The notes beneath the pieces were generated by a model that saw nothing but the letters and a program-made list of their open reading frames with translations, ran no database searches and had not been told where the DNA came from. This document shows positions 34,471-47,776 of a DNA stretch of 64,000 nucleotides, in pieces. Source of the stretch: Whalleya microplaca (lineage: Eukaryota > Ascomycota > Sordariomycetes > Xylariales > Xylariaceae); contig MU385712.1 in the NCBI GenBank assembly GCA_022497155.1, positions 1,115,765 to 1,179,764 on the forward strand, read 5' to 3'. The position numbers and the translations under genes are program-made. Position 1 is the first letter of the stretch. Every line of letters begins with the position of its first letter.

Positions 34471-35384
34471 CACCGAAGGTTGTAGCTTAGTGGACAGCTT
34501 GGTAATGATCCTTGAATGGCATCGCTATTGACGGCAATACGGTCAGAATTTTGAGCAAGTAGAAGAGTTTACACGAAGTATAACATAAACTTAGCAACCA
34601 GACAGCTTCCAACAAGTTGTCATGTAATGATAATGTTCGCCTATTCTTGCTTTCCAGGGGTCCAGTACTTAGGAGACATATTCGGTGATCCCCAACGACA
34701 TCCCCCTTTCTACAACGTCCTTTTCTTCCAGACTTAAAGCTGATAATTATAGGCCTCGGTGGGCTAATTGCTAGCCTTGACTTATTCTGGGAATTGTCGA
34801 TTGGGGTATGTAAAGGGACCCCTTTCTACTGGCAGATGCGGCTAGAGATACGGTGATGAGTTTGTTTACGTCCGAAGGACATAATACAGTTATCGACCTA
34901 TCTACCTGTCTATCTGAAAGTCTACAAAGGGGAAGGTTCTCACGACCTAGCGAGATGACACGGCGCATAGGACGACTGGCCTGTCGCAGCAGAACTAGTG
35001 TCTTAGCCGACATATGGAATAAAATTCCTGATACCAATATATTGGAGCTGTTACCAGGAAATTATAACAATTCATCTCATGTCTGTATTCTACTGCAGCC
35101 CGACTCTTTTCCATCGTACATAACATTTAGCCTACAGGTTTTCCAGAAGTCCTGAGGAAGATTCCTATGGTCCTCCAATATCATACCCCTGGAGGCAGAC
35201 TCGGGATGACCTTCGTAAATATTCGCCATTCCGTTGCTGTTGTCACTGGGAATATGAACCATGTTGTTAACAGTGCGCTTGGTTCTCATGACATAAAGGG
35301 ATATCAGGTCTATATAAGGTAGGTAAGTGTCTATGTAATTGTGATATATACAATAATTTTGATGCAAAAATAATGTACTTCAAT
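34471..35384. other. Convergent intergenic gap
   Basis: About 900 bp between the cupin stop and the b5 reductase stop; both genes end here. Short frames on both strands lack coding character. Confidence 0.5.
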
Positions 35385-36845
35385 CTAGAAACAGAATACT
35401 TGGTCACTGATTTTCGCCGTCGCTCCCGGTTTTTGAAAACCTATATCAGCCAACCCTTTCTTGGCCGCATTTATCATTCCTGGAGGTCCACATAGCATAA
35501 TCCTCGAGTCTGGGCTAGGAGCCGGACACCGCTCTACCATAATATCTTTGGTAACATATCCGGATCCATAAGCCCAGTTTGTTGGCGGCTTGTCAAGCAG
35601 GTAGAACAACTTGAGGTTCGCCGGGTACCTCCTAGCGAACGTCTCGAGCTCTTTACGTAAGAGAATGTCCTCCTCAGACCTGTTTGCATAGATCAGACTG
35701 ACCTCCGTAGTATCACGATCGTCCTCGCAGATGGCACGAATGAGCTGATACATTGGCGTAATGCCCGTGCCACCTGCTATCATGCCGATCTTCTTGCAGA
35801 GTCCCCGTTTGTAGCGCATGGCGCCCTTAGGACCCCTGAACTGCACCTCGTCTCCTATCTGCAGGTTTGCTAGGTAGCGGCCAGTGAGAAGACCATCAGG
35901 GTAGCATTTGATGACCAATTCTAACACGCCCGTATCTGCATTATTCGAGACAGGTGTATATGACCTAGTAACTGCCTGACCATCGATAACAGCCTGAATT
36001 GCAACGTGTTGGCCAATCGGTAGACCAAGAATAGTCTGTGATGTAGGTAATTCGAAAACTAAGCGATAAGTATTTGGTGCGACGAGTTCCTTTTTGATCA
36101 GGGGCAAGTTTTGGTATGCCGATGGATGTAGCCATCCACTCTGTCGCAAAACATCTGGCTTGATGCTCTTGGGTAATTTGAGGTGAGGTGGATAGTTCAT
36201 GAAAGTTGTGTCGAAATGGATCATCTTCATGAGCTTTCGTGACAATGCACTACCAACAAATCCGAAGACTATGGAGGCAACGATAAATCCTTCAGAGAAG
36301 CCGAGCCCTTGATTTTTAGACCTTTCCATCTTCAGCGAAGCCGGTACGTGGACAAGAAATTGAGGGAGGACAGCTAGGATCCTGGAACCATCGAGATTCG
36401 ATGTGCAATACAGCCCAACGGCACCAAGAGCAACAGTAGCGACACCTAGAGCCTTTACCACCCCGCGCGAAGGCATGCTTGCTTGAGCTTTTGGCACGGC
36501 ACTAATAGGAAGTTGAATTGGTTTTGGCGTTGCTCTCTTGCCGTAGCCTTTCAGCTTCCCGACACGATAGTCCGCCATGATTTCGAAAGCATCCTCGGAA
36601 TGGCCAGCATTGTCGAACGCCTCGCTGGCGTCAGAGCCCGCTGCCTCTACCAAGACATCAGCACCACCTGGATGGTCGTGAATGTATTTTGTGACATCAT
36701 AAACTTGGCCAATAAGTTAGCAAGGCCTAATAGTTGTATCATCTCATATGTATTTACCTTCACCATGAATCACCATCCACGAGTCTGCAGCATCTCTGTG
36801 CGCCGCAACCTCTTTTGCTGTAAACTCCTGGGTTTCTGCTGCCAT
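35385..36845 (-). CDS. Cytochrome b5 / NADH-cytochrome b5 reductase fusion, membrane bound
   Basis: Model: exon 1 36845-36758 and exon 2 36703-35385, joined in phase across a 54-bp intron, 468 aa. Residues 1-75 are a cytochrome b5 domain with the heme ligands in HPGG (H40) and GHS (H64). Two hydrophobic segments follow, near residues 112-130 and 167-185. The reductase begins near residue 215, with RSYTPVS for FAD (276-282), GGTGITP for NADH (340-346) and CGPPGM near the C-terminus. Family knowledge: such proteins pass electrons from NADH through FAD to heme b5 and on to membrane oxygenases, desaturases or P450s. The fused layout occurs in fungi. It is divergent from the P450 gene, which it could serve. 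Confidence 0.9.
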
Positions 36846-37773
36846 TATTTTCAAGTGTTTATGGATGGCCTAAGAGATGCGTAACTAGACTACAAATGTG
36901 ACAGGAACATCATTTGGAAGATCATCAATCATTTAAAAGGGGCTCAAGCTATCGCAGATTCAAGAAAACGCCCGACACTATCTTCCTCGGCGGTACCTTG
37001 CCTAGGCGTAGGAGCTCATCACACAAACCAATGAGAAACCTCCTATTTCAGAGATGCCGAGGCTGCATGGAGCTTCTGTGGGTCAAAAAGGTTTCTACTG
37101 AGGCTCTAGCCTCCGTTCGGCGTAATGCGGCCCTAATATACCTGGTCTCCGCCGTTAGGATGTAAACAAGATTCGCTACGCGTTCAAAGCCGAATGGTCC
37201 TGAAAATTCATGCGACCGTTGGCTTCGAACAACATCGCTGTAAATGTTGCTTCGTAAGCCACATAGAAGGAGCGAAAACTCGCGTATAAGTGAGGCAATG
37301 CAGCATGCGACTTTCGGCTTTCACGTGTCAAGATGTATATAGGTAAGTAAGCGAGTTTCGCATTCCAGATACGTGTAAGTATGTAGAATCTATTTGGGTT
37401 CGTAGTCAGCCCCGATAAGTCGGACCCGCCCTGCGCCGGCCTTAGCATCCGCCCCGTCCCATGCCGAATGCATTTTCGGGGTCTCCTATTGACTTAAATT
37501 GGCTTGATGAGCCGTTTCAAACGACGAATGGCAATTTAAATGTCAGATCGGCCGTTAAATGTCCGTTCCTAGGCTCACTAGGTAATGGCCAGATCCATTT
37601 ACCTCGGCATAATGATAAATACATGTACACTTACAAAACTACACGAACCCACGTCACTCGAGCCCTTCACTCTTCCAACAAATATAATATAAAGACTACG
37701 CTCTACCATTGTCATAACATCGTAGATTTAGTAGAATACACCCACTTAATATAGACCAACCGGTAGCAGCTGA
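36846..37773. promoter_or_regulatory. Shared divergent promoter region of the b5 reductase and P450 genes
   Basis: This 928-bp gap lies between the ATG of the b5 reductase (-) and that of the P450 (+). No gene is convincing inside it. A divergent arrangement allows co-regulation, but no specific binding site was recognised. Confidence 0.4.
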
Positions 37774-39532
37774 ATGACGATGTCTTCTGTTCAATTCTAC
37801 CTTGTCGGTGAAGATCCCATAAAGGCTCGAGATATCGAGATACCTCCGCAAACAGACGACGAGGGTCTTCGACATCTCATTGCTGCACATTTTGCTATCG
37901 TTGACCCTAAAGGTAAGCTAACTTCTCCCCTGTCATTGCGCCATGTCTCATCTCTCCAGGTATCGCTTTTACTTCGCAAGATGCCTACTTAACAACGGTC
38001 GGTGATGTACTCTCATCAGAGGGTCCTATCGGCATCACGATAGACGGCAAGGCGGTTCATGAAGTTCCCGGTCCACAGGGATTGCCCTACATAGGCAACT
38101 ACTTTGAAGTTTACCCCGACCACCTTGGGAATCACCAACGTCTCTTTGAGAAATATGGACCACTCTTCAAAACCACGAACTTGGGTAGTGTGATATATCA
38201 CACAAACAGTCCCCAATTATCCAACATCGTTTTCTCGGAGAGTGACTTTTTCACCAAGAACATCATCGAAGGGCATCCTCTTCATCCCATCAAGAATCAA
38301 GAAGCAGGGGTATTTCTGGGTGATACTAACACCGAGGAGTGGAAGAGAGCCCATAAGTTTCTTCCCCCGGCGTTTGGCCCAAAGGCTGTCAGACATTATG
38401 CGCCAACCATGCAACAAACCGTCGAGGACACTTTCAAGGTCTTTGACGAGTTAGACGAGCGTGAAGAGGCGTGGAACGTCTACCCTTACATGTTGAAGCT
38501 TGGCTCACAAGCCGTCGGGAAACTTGTACTAGGAATGGACTTCAAGCATTTCACCTCCGTCGATGCGCGACTTCATGAAATGGTGATGAGGATAGCGCAG
38601 TCATTGGAGTTGAATAAGAAAGTCACATCAATGGGAAGCTGGTATGCTATGCTTCCGTTTGGTGACCCCCAACGATTGCGCGACGCGAAGTGGCGCATTG
38701 TTGAGATGGTGAACGAATCTATAGAGAAAGCCTCCAAGGGTGTGGAGAACCTCGATCTTCAGGAAGCGGCCCTCAAGGCCGAGAACATGGTTGGTAAGCA
38801 AAACCACAATACCTATAGTTGGTGGACCATACTTATAGTACCATAGACTATGTTCTTCGAGCTACCGATAACAAGGGGGACAAGCTTCCTAAGGATAGAA
38901 TTATGGAACCACTAGTTGTCGCAACAGGCGCTGGCTTCACAACTACCTCGAGTCTGTTGTCGTGGTTATTATACGGCTTAGTCATGTATCCGGGCATGCA
39001 AGAGAGACTCCTGCAAGAACTCGTCGACAACGATTTTAATGAAAACACCAAAATCGACGCAGACCTAATAAGCAAGCTGACCTTCTTGGATAAGTACATA
39101 AAGGAAACTCAACGTCGACACAATCCGTCTTATCAGCCTGCACGAACGTCTAAAGTAGACCTGATCCTCCCCGGTGGCTACAAGCTACCCAAGGACTCCG
39201 TCGTCATTCCTGCAATACATCACATTCACAACAATACCGCGCTATGGGACAATCCGGCACGCTTTGATCCCGATCGGTGGGACACGGAACAAGTGAAGAA
39301 TCGGCCCACGGGTTCATATGTCCCATTTGCAGCAGGCCAGAGAATGTGCATTGGATTTAACTTCGCCTTGATGGAAGTCAAGGTGTTCTTACCAAAGCTA
39401 GTCTATCGGTATAAGTTCAGCTTAGCCAAGGATGGACCCATTGAGTACGATCCGATGTTCCAGTTGATACGGCCGAATAATTTGTATGTCCGGGCAGAGA
39501 AGAGAGTCAAATGGCCACCCAAGAGCGAATAA
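37774..39532 (+). CDS. Cytochrome P450 with an atypical N-terminus
   Basis: Model: exons 37774-37912, 37960-38793 and 38847-39532, 552 aa, joins in phase. P450 features in order: a Pro-rich hinge VPGPQGLPYIGN at residue 82; an I-helix GAGFTTTSS; ExxR as E411-TQ-R414; FDPDRW; and the heme loop FAAGQRMCIG with Cys492. The first 80 residues are not a membrane anchor. They form a soluble-looking segment containing PIGITIDGKAV that I do not recognise. In the I-helix, the acidic residue of the usual (A/G)Gx(D/E)T(T/S) is Thr, which would affect proton delivery to bound oxygen. Sequence style resembles the CYP505-like fatty-acid hydroxylase clan but without a fused reductase. It therefore needs a partner, possibly the neighbouring b5 reductase. 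Confidence 0.88.
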
Positions 39533-42500
39533 AGATGTCTTGTAAGCGGGTTGAATTGATTGGTTGTATAGTTCTTAGCGGAGCTTATGTGGAGTCTTCG
39601 TGAGAGATGCATCATGTAAAGGAGAAGACGAGGCTATGAATAGAGGCTGTAGGAAAGTGGCTGAAGGTTTACCTAGATCTCCAACGCTCACGTAGCGAGT
39701 ATACCCCATTTAACCTATTTAGACTTAGAGTGAGAATATGGAGTTTGATATCATTTATAAGAATCCCTTTGAGGTTTCAACATGCGCTTGCGTGATTGTG
39801 TTGATATGGGATAAACTAATGAGTATAGTGGCTTGATTAGTGTAAGATGAGGTTATAGATGGGGGTAAAGCTTATTTATGTATACCGACGGCGGCCATAC
39901 GTAGGCCTGCATCCTCAGCCCAATAGGGCGTATCTCAACACAATTATGATGTTCGTATATAGTAGTAATAAAGCCCCTTTCTCTTGTTTATGTGTTGACT
40001 TGATGTGCTCCTTTGCCAATATCATAAAACGGGGAGGGACATGACGAGATAGTTGAAAAGCAAGGCCAAACTGAGAGGGCATAATGAAGTTGACGATTCG
40101 CTTCCCAAGAGCACGGAGATTGTTGGAAGGTCCATTCCCCTAGCTGACTTACAGGCTGAGCAACGCCAACTCAAGATACCAATGACAGTATATCAGTCTA
40201 CATAGAGGGTCAAAATAATGAGGATGACCCTCCAAAGTAGCCCCCGGTAGCCCGAGGTAAGAGTATACTTAGATTGATTTCTCAGTCCTGGCACAATACT
40301 GCAGAATCCATTATTCACATAATGACCAGTCGAGAGTTATAAGCTGACGACGTCTTCATGGACTGCCAATCGCATTGTCACGTTTGGCCCCAGGTTGCAT
40401 GGTGTTATACGCCAGCCGATTTCCTAAGACCGTAGGACGAAAAGATAACGATCTCGCATCGACGTTCGGACACTTGCTACTTGTTCCGGAGTCGATGCCG
40501 ATGCCGCAGTTCGGGGATCGGATGGTGTGTCGTTACCTTGTAGGGCTTTATGTGATTGCTACGCTGAGTATTCGCGGCTCCAGCGTGAGGGATTTGGTCT
40601 GGACTGTCAAGATGGAGTTCGCATTGCGAGGATTTGCATGGAAGAATGTGATAGGTTATCATACCATCATTAGCAATCGGAACATGTCATTAACGCGGTA
40701 CCTCAGTACCCGTTATAGCACCGGTAGTAGAAGGTTGGACTAGATGCAATCCCACGGTCTCTTGATGCTTGATGGGAGAGCGATGTTGGTTATCTCCGGT
40801 TCAGCTTCTATTGTCGCCCTTCGCTTTCTGCCAAAAACTTGTCTGCTGCTCCTCGTGGACTAGACAGCGATGTTATTAAGATGTATCATCGGTAATGTCC
40901 AATTCGTCTATCAGAACGTCGGGTTAGAGCTCTTCAACAAGGATTCAGGGAGGAACTGCGGCTGTCTGTAGATTTCTTGCGCAAAAATGCAGTTCTTGAA
41001 AGATACCTCGTCTTGTCATATGTGCTTCTTATTAGGTTGGTGTATTTGCTCAATTAGGTACGGGTTACCCATTGATATCACCAGATATTGCTTTGCGAGA
41101 ATTTCGGCTGAGAACTTCGGCTGCTGGAATCTTCACATTTTCTGCGGATTATGAAGTTGGGAAAGATGAAAACACTGAGTACGAGGTCGGGGTATCGATT
41201 GGCATAGGGAAGGCTCTGGTAGATTTCCGTAGATGTGCAATCGCTTCCTATTAATAGTGATAGCCAAAGTGAACCGACTGTAGCAATATATTAGTGTGGA
41301 ACGACTTACGAGCCTTCTTTTCATTGAGTTGTACGTGTCGATCTTGACGGCCAGGAAGATCAAGCTGCCAAAGCTGACTCTGGCAACATGATATTATGTT
41401 GCCTAATTGCAGGGGAAGCAATGATGGCTGTACGATCGGTATAGGAAGGTATAGCTACGCATTAGACGACAATGTGGTTAAGTTGAAGCGCAATCGTGTT
41501 ACTTCCAACGCCCCTATACTTTGGGGGGTTAGCTCCGCGATAAGGTCTAAAATTACCTATGAAATATACCTAAACCATACGTGCCACACATTTGAGTACT
41601 TCTTTTGGATATAGGGTGCTTGTGTGAACACTGGCGTTGGGTAAGAGGTTCGTCAAACCTTACAATTCCAACACTCCCACAACTAATCTAGTCATTTTGG
41701 AGTGTACTAAAAGTGTGGGAAATAGAATAAGTGGATTGTCAGGGTGTGTAATGTGGTTGAGGTTCTTGAATTCATTCAAAGCCTGGCCACGGTAACCCGT
41801 AGTTAGTCGGTGAGTCCGTCGGCTGAAAACCGAACCCCACAACCCGATTCTCTATTACCATTGTTCCCCCTGTAAGTGTATGGTGTGAACATTTTTACCC
41901 TTGTCCCGCCGCGTGAATGGTGCTCAAGGACCTAGTCTATGTATGAGTCTAGGGGACCAAAAGCGAAATGCCTCAAAATTGGACAGCTGTATTAGGTAGT
42001 ATTTTCATTAAGGGGTGTTAGCCGCTGCGCTTATCTAAGGTTATGAACATGAAGCCGAGTCTTGAAGCAGGCGAGTTACCCGGTTCTGGTCAGGCTAGAA
42101 AGCACCCGCAACACGTAAACATCCATGCAACCCTCAGCATTTGCAGAATAGGATGGCCACAGTTTAGGGAATAGTGTGATATCCTTGTTGCTCCACCTTG
42201 GCGATCCTTTGGCTTGCGACACCTTGCCAGCCTGCCAGCCTGTCGCCTGCCTGCCGGCTCCCTGCTTTTTGAAGTTGAAGAGATATTGATTGGCAGTCAG
42301 AACACCACACGTTGAGTGACTAGCTTAGTTCAACTAGAAGTCGCATATGTATGCCATGTTTAATGCTGCCGCCAAGTCAGTGGGTAGGGATTATTGGATT
42401 CATACTGTTTTATAGAACCACTCGCGTAGAATATCATAAATATTATACTGCTATAAAGTATCATAAATTTTTGGCGTTCTAATGGCACCTGAATACATTT

Positions 42501-44038
42501 CGTAGTTAAGCTTGGCAAAGGCATTGCAGTTGTTGGACATTCTGCTCGGCATCCTTATAAGTAGCAAGGTATGTATCATGCCAGGTACAGCGAAAATCTA
42601 GCCCTTAGGTCACATTGTCCATTGCTAAAGCTTAAGCGACTTCTAGACCTACATGAGGTAGATTGGAGGCAAGTGGGTATCTATATGCAAGGCATCTACG
42701 GATTACCAGCCCGAGTAGGATACTTTCGCAATCTGCGCTAGAGCATAATGTATTGAAACTGGGAACCTCGATGCAAGAATTCTGGTTGGAAAGCGGCCTA
42801 TTTCAAATTGACGTTTCAGTCATTACAATTTACTCAAGGTTAACAGAGGCTTTCAGCTTGCCAGGCTTAGCGTTCTACTCACGCGAACTAATCGATGCCG
42901 ATCATCCAACTCTCCAGACTCCATTTATTACTTACAACCACATCAAAGCGGGCCTTCCCAATCTCATGGGTCATGGCTTTTCTGACGTTGAAAGTCGCTT
43001 ATGAGAGTTGATCTAAAAACATTGGTAGTCGTTATTATGTATCATTGGTAGTGAGTAGTATATCTATTGACTAATGTTATTTAATATAGAAGTTACAATG
43101 AGTATTATTGAACGGATGTATTAACTTGACGACCTAGTGCTTACGTTCAAGTAGAAATAGTACTGTGTAAGGGACCCTGTGTGCATGAGCAAAGATCAAG
43201 CAGTAAAGCAAGGAAATAAAGGATGAGGTAGTAGATCTAAGATAGCGAAAGCTGGTCACCAAAGAAGGGTATGCTTCGGTTGAAAAGAGTCGGAATGAAA
43301 TTTTATCTCCGACCCGATATAATAAGTTTCAATGCCTGGGCCTGTAGATCGTTTACCAGCTGCACGTCAGGATCCATACTACCCATCAGGCGCCCATCAT
43401 GGCATCACCACCATAAGCCCCACTAACAAGAACTAATTATATTCATTCAGCTGCAGATAAGAATTAGATCAAGGTTTGAGGTTGATGTACATGCAAATGA
43501 GTTAATAGAACGACTACTATAATACCGTTGCTATGAATCGAACCTAACTCTCTCTAGGCTCAGCTACAGCTCATGTATCCACTTGCGTTCACGGGCTAGA
43601 GTCTAATTCTAGATCAGCAGGCTCCATACAGGGTATTATGTATCTACATATGACTAGGATCCTTGAGCCACAGTAAACTAAACCACGCGCGAGACGTTTG
43701 AACTGAGAAAGAGCCATTGTGATCCAAATAATAACTTAGTCTAATGCATCGAAATAAAAATTGGCAGAAAGTAATTTACATGCTCCTTGTAATAGACACC
43801 ATTGTCAAGCATGTTAGAATATTGCCAGCATTGGGTTCCCATCTCCTCAGTGGTGAGCTACAGTCAGCTAAATGGAGTGACGTAATGTTCCTGTTTGCTC
43901 CTCTTATTTGCTGAGACCCCATATCCGAGCATTTTCTCCGAAACTAATACATAGAACAACTTTCGCGCTCTTTTACTATTAGTTATATTTCTCTCAATCC
44001 TGCGTATTATGGTCGGGATAACACTTGGGTTTTTTCCC

Positions 44039-44097
44039 CTTGCAGCAGGCTTGATTGGGTACGTAACACATTTGTGCTTTCAAGCCTGCAGGCTTGC
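44039..44097. repeat. Palindrome and short inverted repeat
   Basis: CAAGCCTGCAGGCTTG is a perfect 16-bp palindrome near 44081-44097. Its left half also pairs with GCAGGCTTGA near 44046, about 25 bp upstream. Together they could form alternative stem-loops. Confidence 0.5.
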
Positions 44098-44236
44098 CGG
44101 GGCCCACACACTTGTGTTGACCCTGTCGCTCGCCCCTCGCCTGGGTTACGGACGTAATATGTACAATCCAAAGTTGTCTTCTTGGGATGGATGGGATTGT
44201 TTTGTGGGACTCCAATGCCGAACTTCACCTGGGGTC

Positions 44237-44327
44237 AGAAAGGCGTCAGGAAACACCCACACAACAAGCCAATTTAGACCCCCCTGCTGTGTGGATGTTT
44301 TTGACGCCTTTCTGGGGGGTTACCCGG
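44237..44327. repeat. Imperfect long inverted repeat
   Basis: The word starting AGAAAGGCGTCAGGAAACA near 44237 is matched in reverse complement by the word ending TTGACGCCTTTCT near 44325. The arms are about 26 bp with two or three differences and a spacer of roughly 36 bp. It would form a strong hairpin. No gene surrounds it. Confidence 0.5.
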
Positions 44328-47300
44328 GACCCGGATCTTGGCATTCTTTACGTATTGGTAGGTACTTAGAGACCATGGAAAGGTAACATTCTCCCCCAAT
44401 TAGCTACATCATTCAGTCATGTATGTACATGTGTGTACGAGTATATACACCTAAGGAATCCATGGGCTGTGGTGCTGTCAGCGACGGTAAGAATCAGCAT
44501 CGAGGTTGATGAAACGCGGTGAGAATGAGTCGACGTCCATGTGGCCGACATGGGATGCGAGAACATAGATATGCGGACAATGAAGCGACGCCTTCTCCAG
44601 TTGGGACCTGTCTTCAAACTATTTAAGAGTCGCAAGTCCTTTACTTTCTATTCTGAAATATGAACCAAGTAACATCCTGCGTGTGCCATACTTTCGCAAC
44701 CTCGAAGTTCGTTGCAAGGCGAGCTTCATCGTTTCCCCACGCCATCTTCTATCACGGTACACTCGCATTCGTGAGTTTGTTGCTATATTTTTGTTTTCAA
44801 CTGTGAGAGTCCCGAGGTTAACAGCCACTCTAGGATCCCGTCTCTATAAGCGCCCTGAAAGGAACGATGGCACAGCCGACTCAGAATTGCAGAGCTTCAC
44901 AAGCTGAATCGAACGCCCCCATCCGAACAAACGGTATTGTGGCTTCCCCACAGCTACAGAGTTACATGATGCAGCCACCGTTAGCCGACGGGACGGTTTT
45001 CGGTCGGCTACAGTTGGCATCCGATTCGGGTCTACCTAGAACAACAGGGGCCCACGTTCAGAGCGCCATTGTCGAATTCGAGGATAAATACCAGGGTCAC
45101 CAGGGGGGACACTAGACCAGGATATACCTATACAGACGACACGTATTTAGACATCGTCTCTCAGCCACTGCCGGCTCACCGAACATGTACATTATGATGC
45201 AAGAATATGGTTGATTTGAGGACTAGGAATGGGTTGTTGGGACATGGTTTGATTGGTCTCGATGGATGCAGATCTCCAGGGTGCGGGCACCTTCTTACAG
45301 GCCCCTTGAGCCAGCTTCTAGAATCTACCTAATGTAACGTCAGTCTTGAAGGATTTAATAACATCATTAGCCACAGGTCCATATTCAGAATATTTAGTTA
45401 ATCCCTGTTATTTCTGAAACTTAAGGAAACGAACCGACGCAAAGCTCCGTGCACTCAATCTCCACGTCAATTACATACCACATACTATATATACATTCGA
45501 ACTTTCAATGTGGACTATTAGATCGCTGCGCTTGGGAATCTTAATTGGTAGGTGTTATAGTGTCCGTTGTGGAGTAACTTAAAAGTTGACTTGTACTACA
45601 TGTAGTAAGGTGCATTCCTACTTTTGACGTCTTGCACATTCACCCTGTTACTCCCACGATCATCGCAGCCGGCGACCTATTGTAGCCTCTCGGGGTGTTT
45701 GCTTCTAGGGCGGTAGGTACGGGTACCTAGGTACGAGGGCAGCACAGGTGGAAGTCTTATATACCATTGTAATAGCGCACATTTCTAACTGACGCTACCT
45801 GCCTCAACGAAAAGCAGCATTGGTTAATGGGGCAGTCACTCGGCCAGAAAAATCTCTTCGGGAGTTTTTCGAAGGTTCCGGAGTTCAAGCCACGCTGCAA
45901 GAGCTTGAAATTTCCGGAGCTCAGCTTTTTTGTCAAATTCCCCCTCCTATCAGGGCTATCTGAAACAAATGTAAGAGGGCCAGTGTCCCGAGTTGGTAAA
46001 GGATGAAGTAAAGCACATACATGGTAGTCCTTGACTGCATATTGAGGATATAGATACGTCACCAGACAAGTATGTGCTGAAATTGACCTGATGCGAGAAA
46101 TTGAACAGACGCGAAAAACCCCACTATGCTTACCTCTTGATCCATTAGCTGCACATCAGCTGATTACATAGGTATGTATGTATTCTTTGCTCGAGGATCC
46201 ACCAAAATTTAGCCCCGCTCATTGAGGGAGCCATGCCACAATAATAAGGTGGACTAGGATGGTATGGATGGTGTGGAAAGGTACATACGGGATGATACAC
46301 CAAGGTAGCGAAGGGTGGGAAGTTGAAGAGGCCGAAAGAAGAGCGGGAGACACATATTAGACACAAGGATATCTATCTATCTACGTAGGTGCAGGTATGC
46401 AGTATGATAGTTGACCTACATACATACATACTTGGGTTAGGGAGTGTGTTACGCGTGCGTCTCCACCCTATTACTGAGATCTTGATCTACAAAGTACATG
46501 TGATCAATTCTAGACAAGATGATGAATTGGAATGAGAGTACCAAAGGAACTAGGTTAATTCATACTGACTATTTATTCGAGTATAATTAAAGGTGAATAT
46601 GTGTGGCAACGATATGGTAGTAACGAGTGAGATGATGGTATGAGTTGGCTAGCCTTGTATTAACACGAGCATGCTGAAACGTCCAACTTTAAGGCGACGA
46701 GAGGCAAAAGTGGGAGTACCTACATTAGTATGCTACGCATACGTACCTGAGTCATCTGCAACTGTTGTCTCGTCTTCTCAAAAAGCTTGGCATGTCGAGG
46801 TCGAGGCTCTTGTTCCGTTTATGTATGTCTAACTGTACCGCTAAGCCGGCGCCCAATCTGAACTTGTCGATCCACCTTAGAGGCGCGAGTGCAGATCGGA
46901 TTATGCCCCTGCATTTCCAATCCTGTCCTGGGCGTGGTAGGGTGGGTTACAATCACTCGTTGAAGATGCCCAGTCTCCATTCGGACGCTTTCCCCGACAG
47001 TCCGAAAGCAGTTTTCTCGCCCTGCTCCTAAGCAAGTGCCAAGTGAACATTGGCGTATAGACCCCTGTTTCTATGTAGACGCAACACACACACGATCGCC
47101 TTCAAGGACTAGGTGCGCCTCAACGGCATCGTCCCAGCCGGAAAGTTCTTTACGACACTTGACCTGACCTCCCTTCAATAAATCTATCATCTCAGTAAAT
47201 CGCCCCATACCGTCATCATCATTACGGAGATAGCCCTTTGGCTGTAGCCTGTAGCCTGTCAAAATGCACTTTGTCTATACCTTGTAGAGACCCCACTTCT

Positions 47301-47776
47301 CTACTCGCCAACACATACTCAAGCGGCGCAGCACACCCATGATCTCTATGGGAGGCCTAACGCGGAACAAATGAGATTAAGACTCAATTAATGGGATGAA
47401 ACGATCTGCCACAAGACCAAACATAGAGTTCATTGAGAAAACAAGGACAATTCCGTACCAAAAATAACAAAGAATTCTATAATACGAAGTATCCAGGTAT
47501 TCTTGACCCCTCACCAGCAAGCCCCACCAATGATCATTGGCCGTGCCAGGACCCATATTCCTGAATAGGCAATTACAAGCTCCGCATCTTCCCCGGAGAC
47601 CGCACGGAGCAGCTTCGGCATAGTCGAATTTCGACATAGGATCGTCGGCGGTGACCGAAGTGGCCAACCGTCATTCGCCCAAGCTCGAAATGAATCAAAC
47701 AAATATGCCCTTCACATAAGCTACCGCATGTGCGTGGTGCATGTAGTCTGACTATTGAAAGAGCGGAACATCACTC

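Noticed and set aside
42663..43004. 113-codon plus-strand frame
   Set aside because: Starts at a TTG, no family resemblance and no exon partners, so not called a gene.
43525..43550. GGTTCGATTC-like tRNA B-box on the minus strand
   Set aside because: The flanking bases do not form a T stem or a 7-bp acceptor stem, and no matching A-box was found.
44867..45115. 82-codon ATG frame (+)
   Set aside because: Isolated, no family, no splice or promoter signal; it lies in the gene desert and may be chance.
47377..47702. Overlapping minus-strand frames near the hairpin
   Set aside because: Two frames compete, neither has a recognised motif or splice logic.
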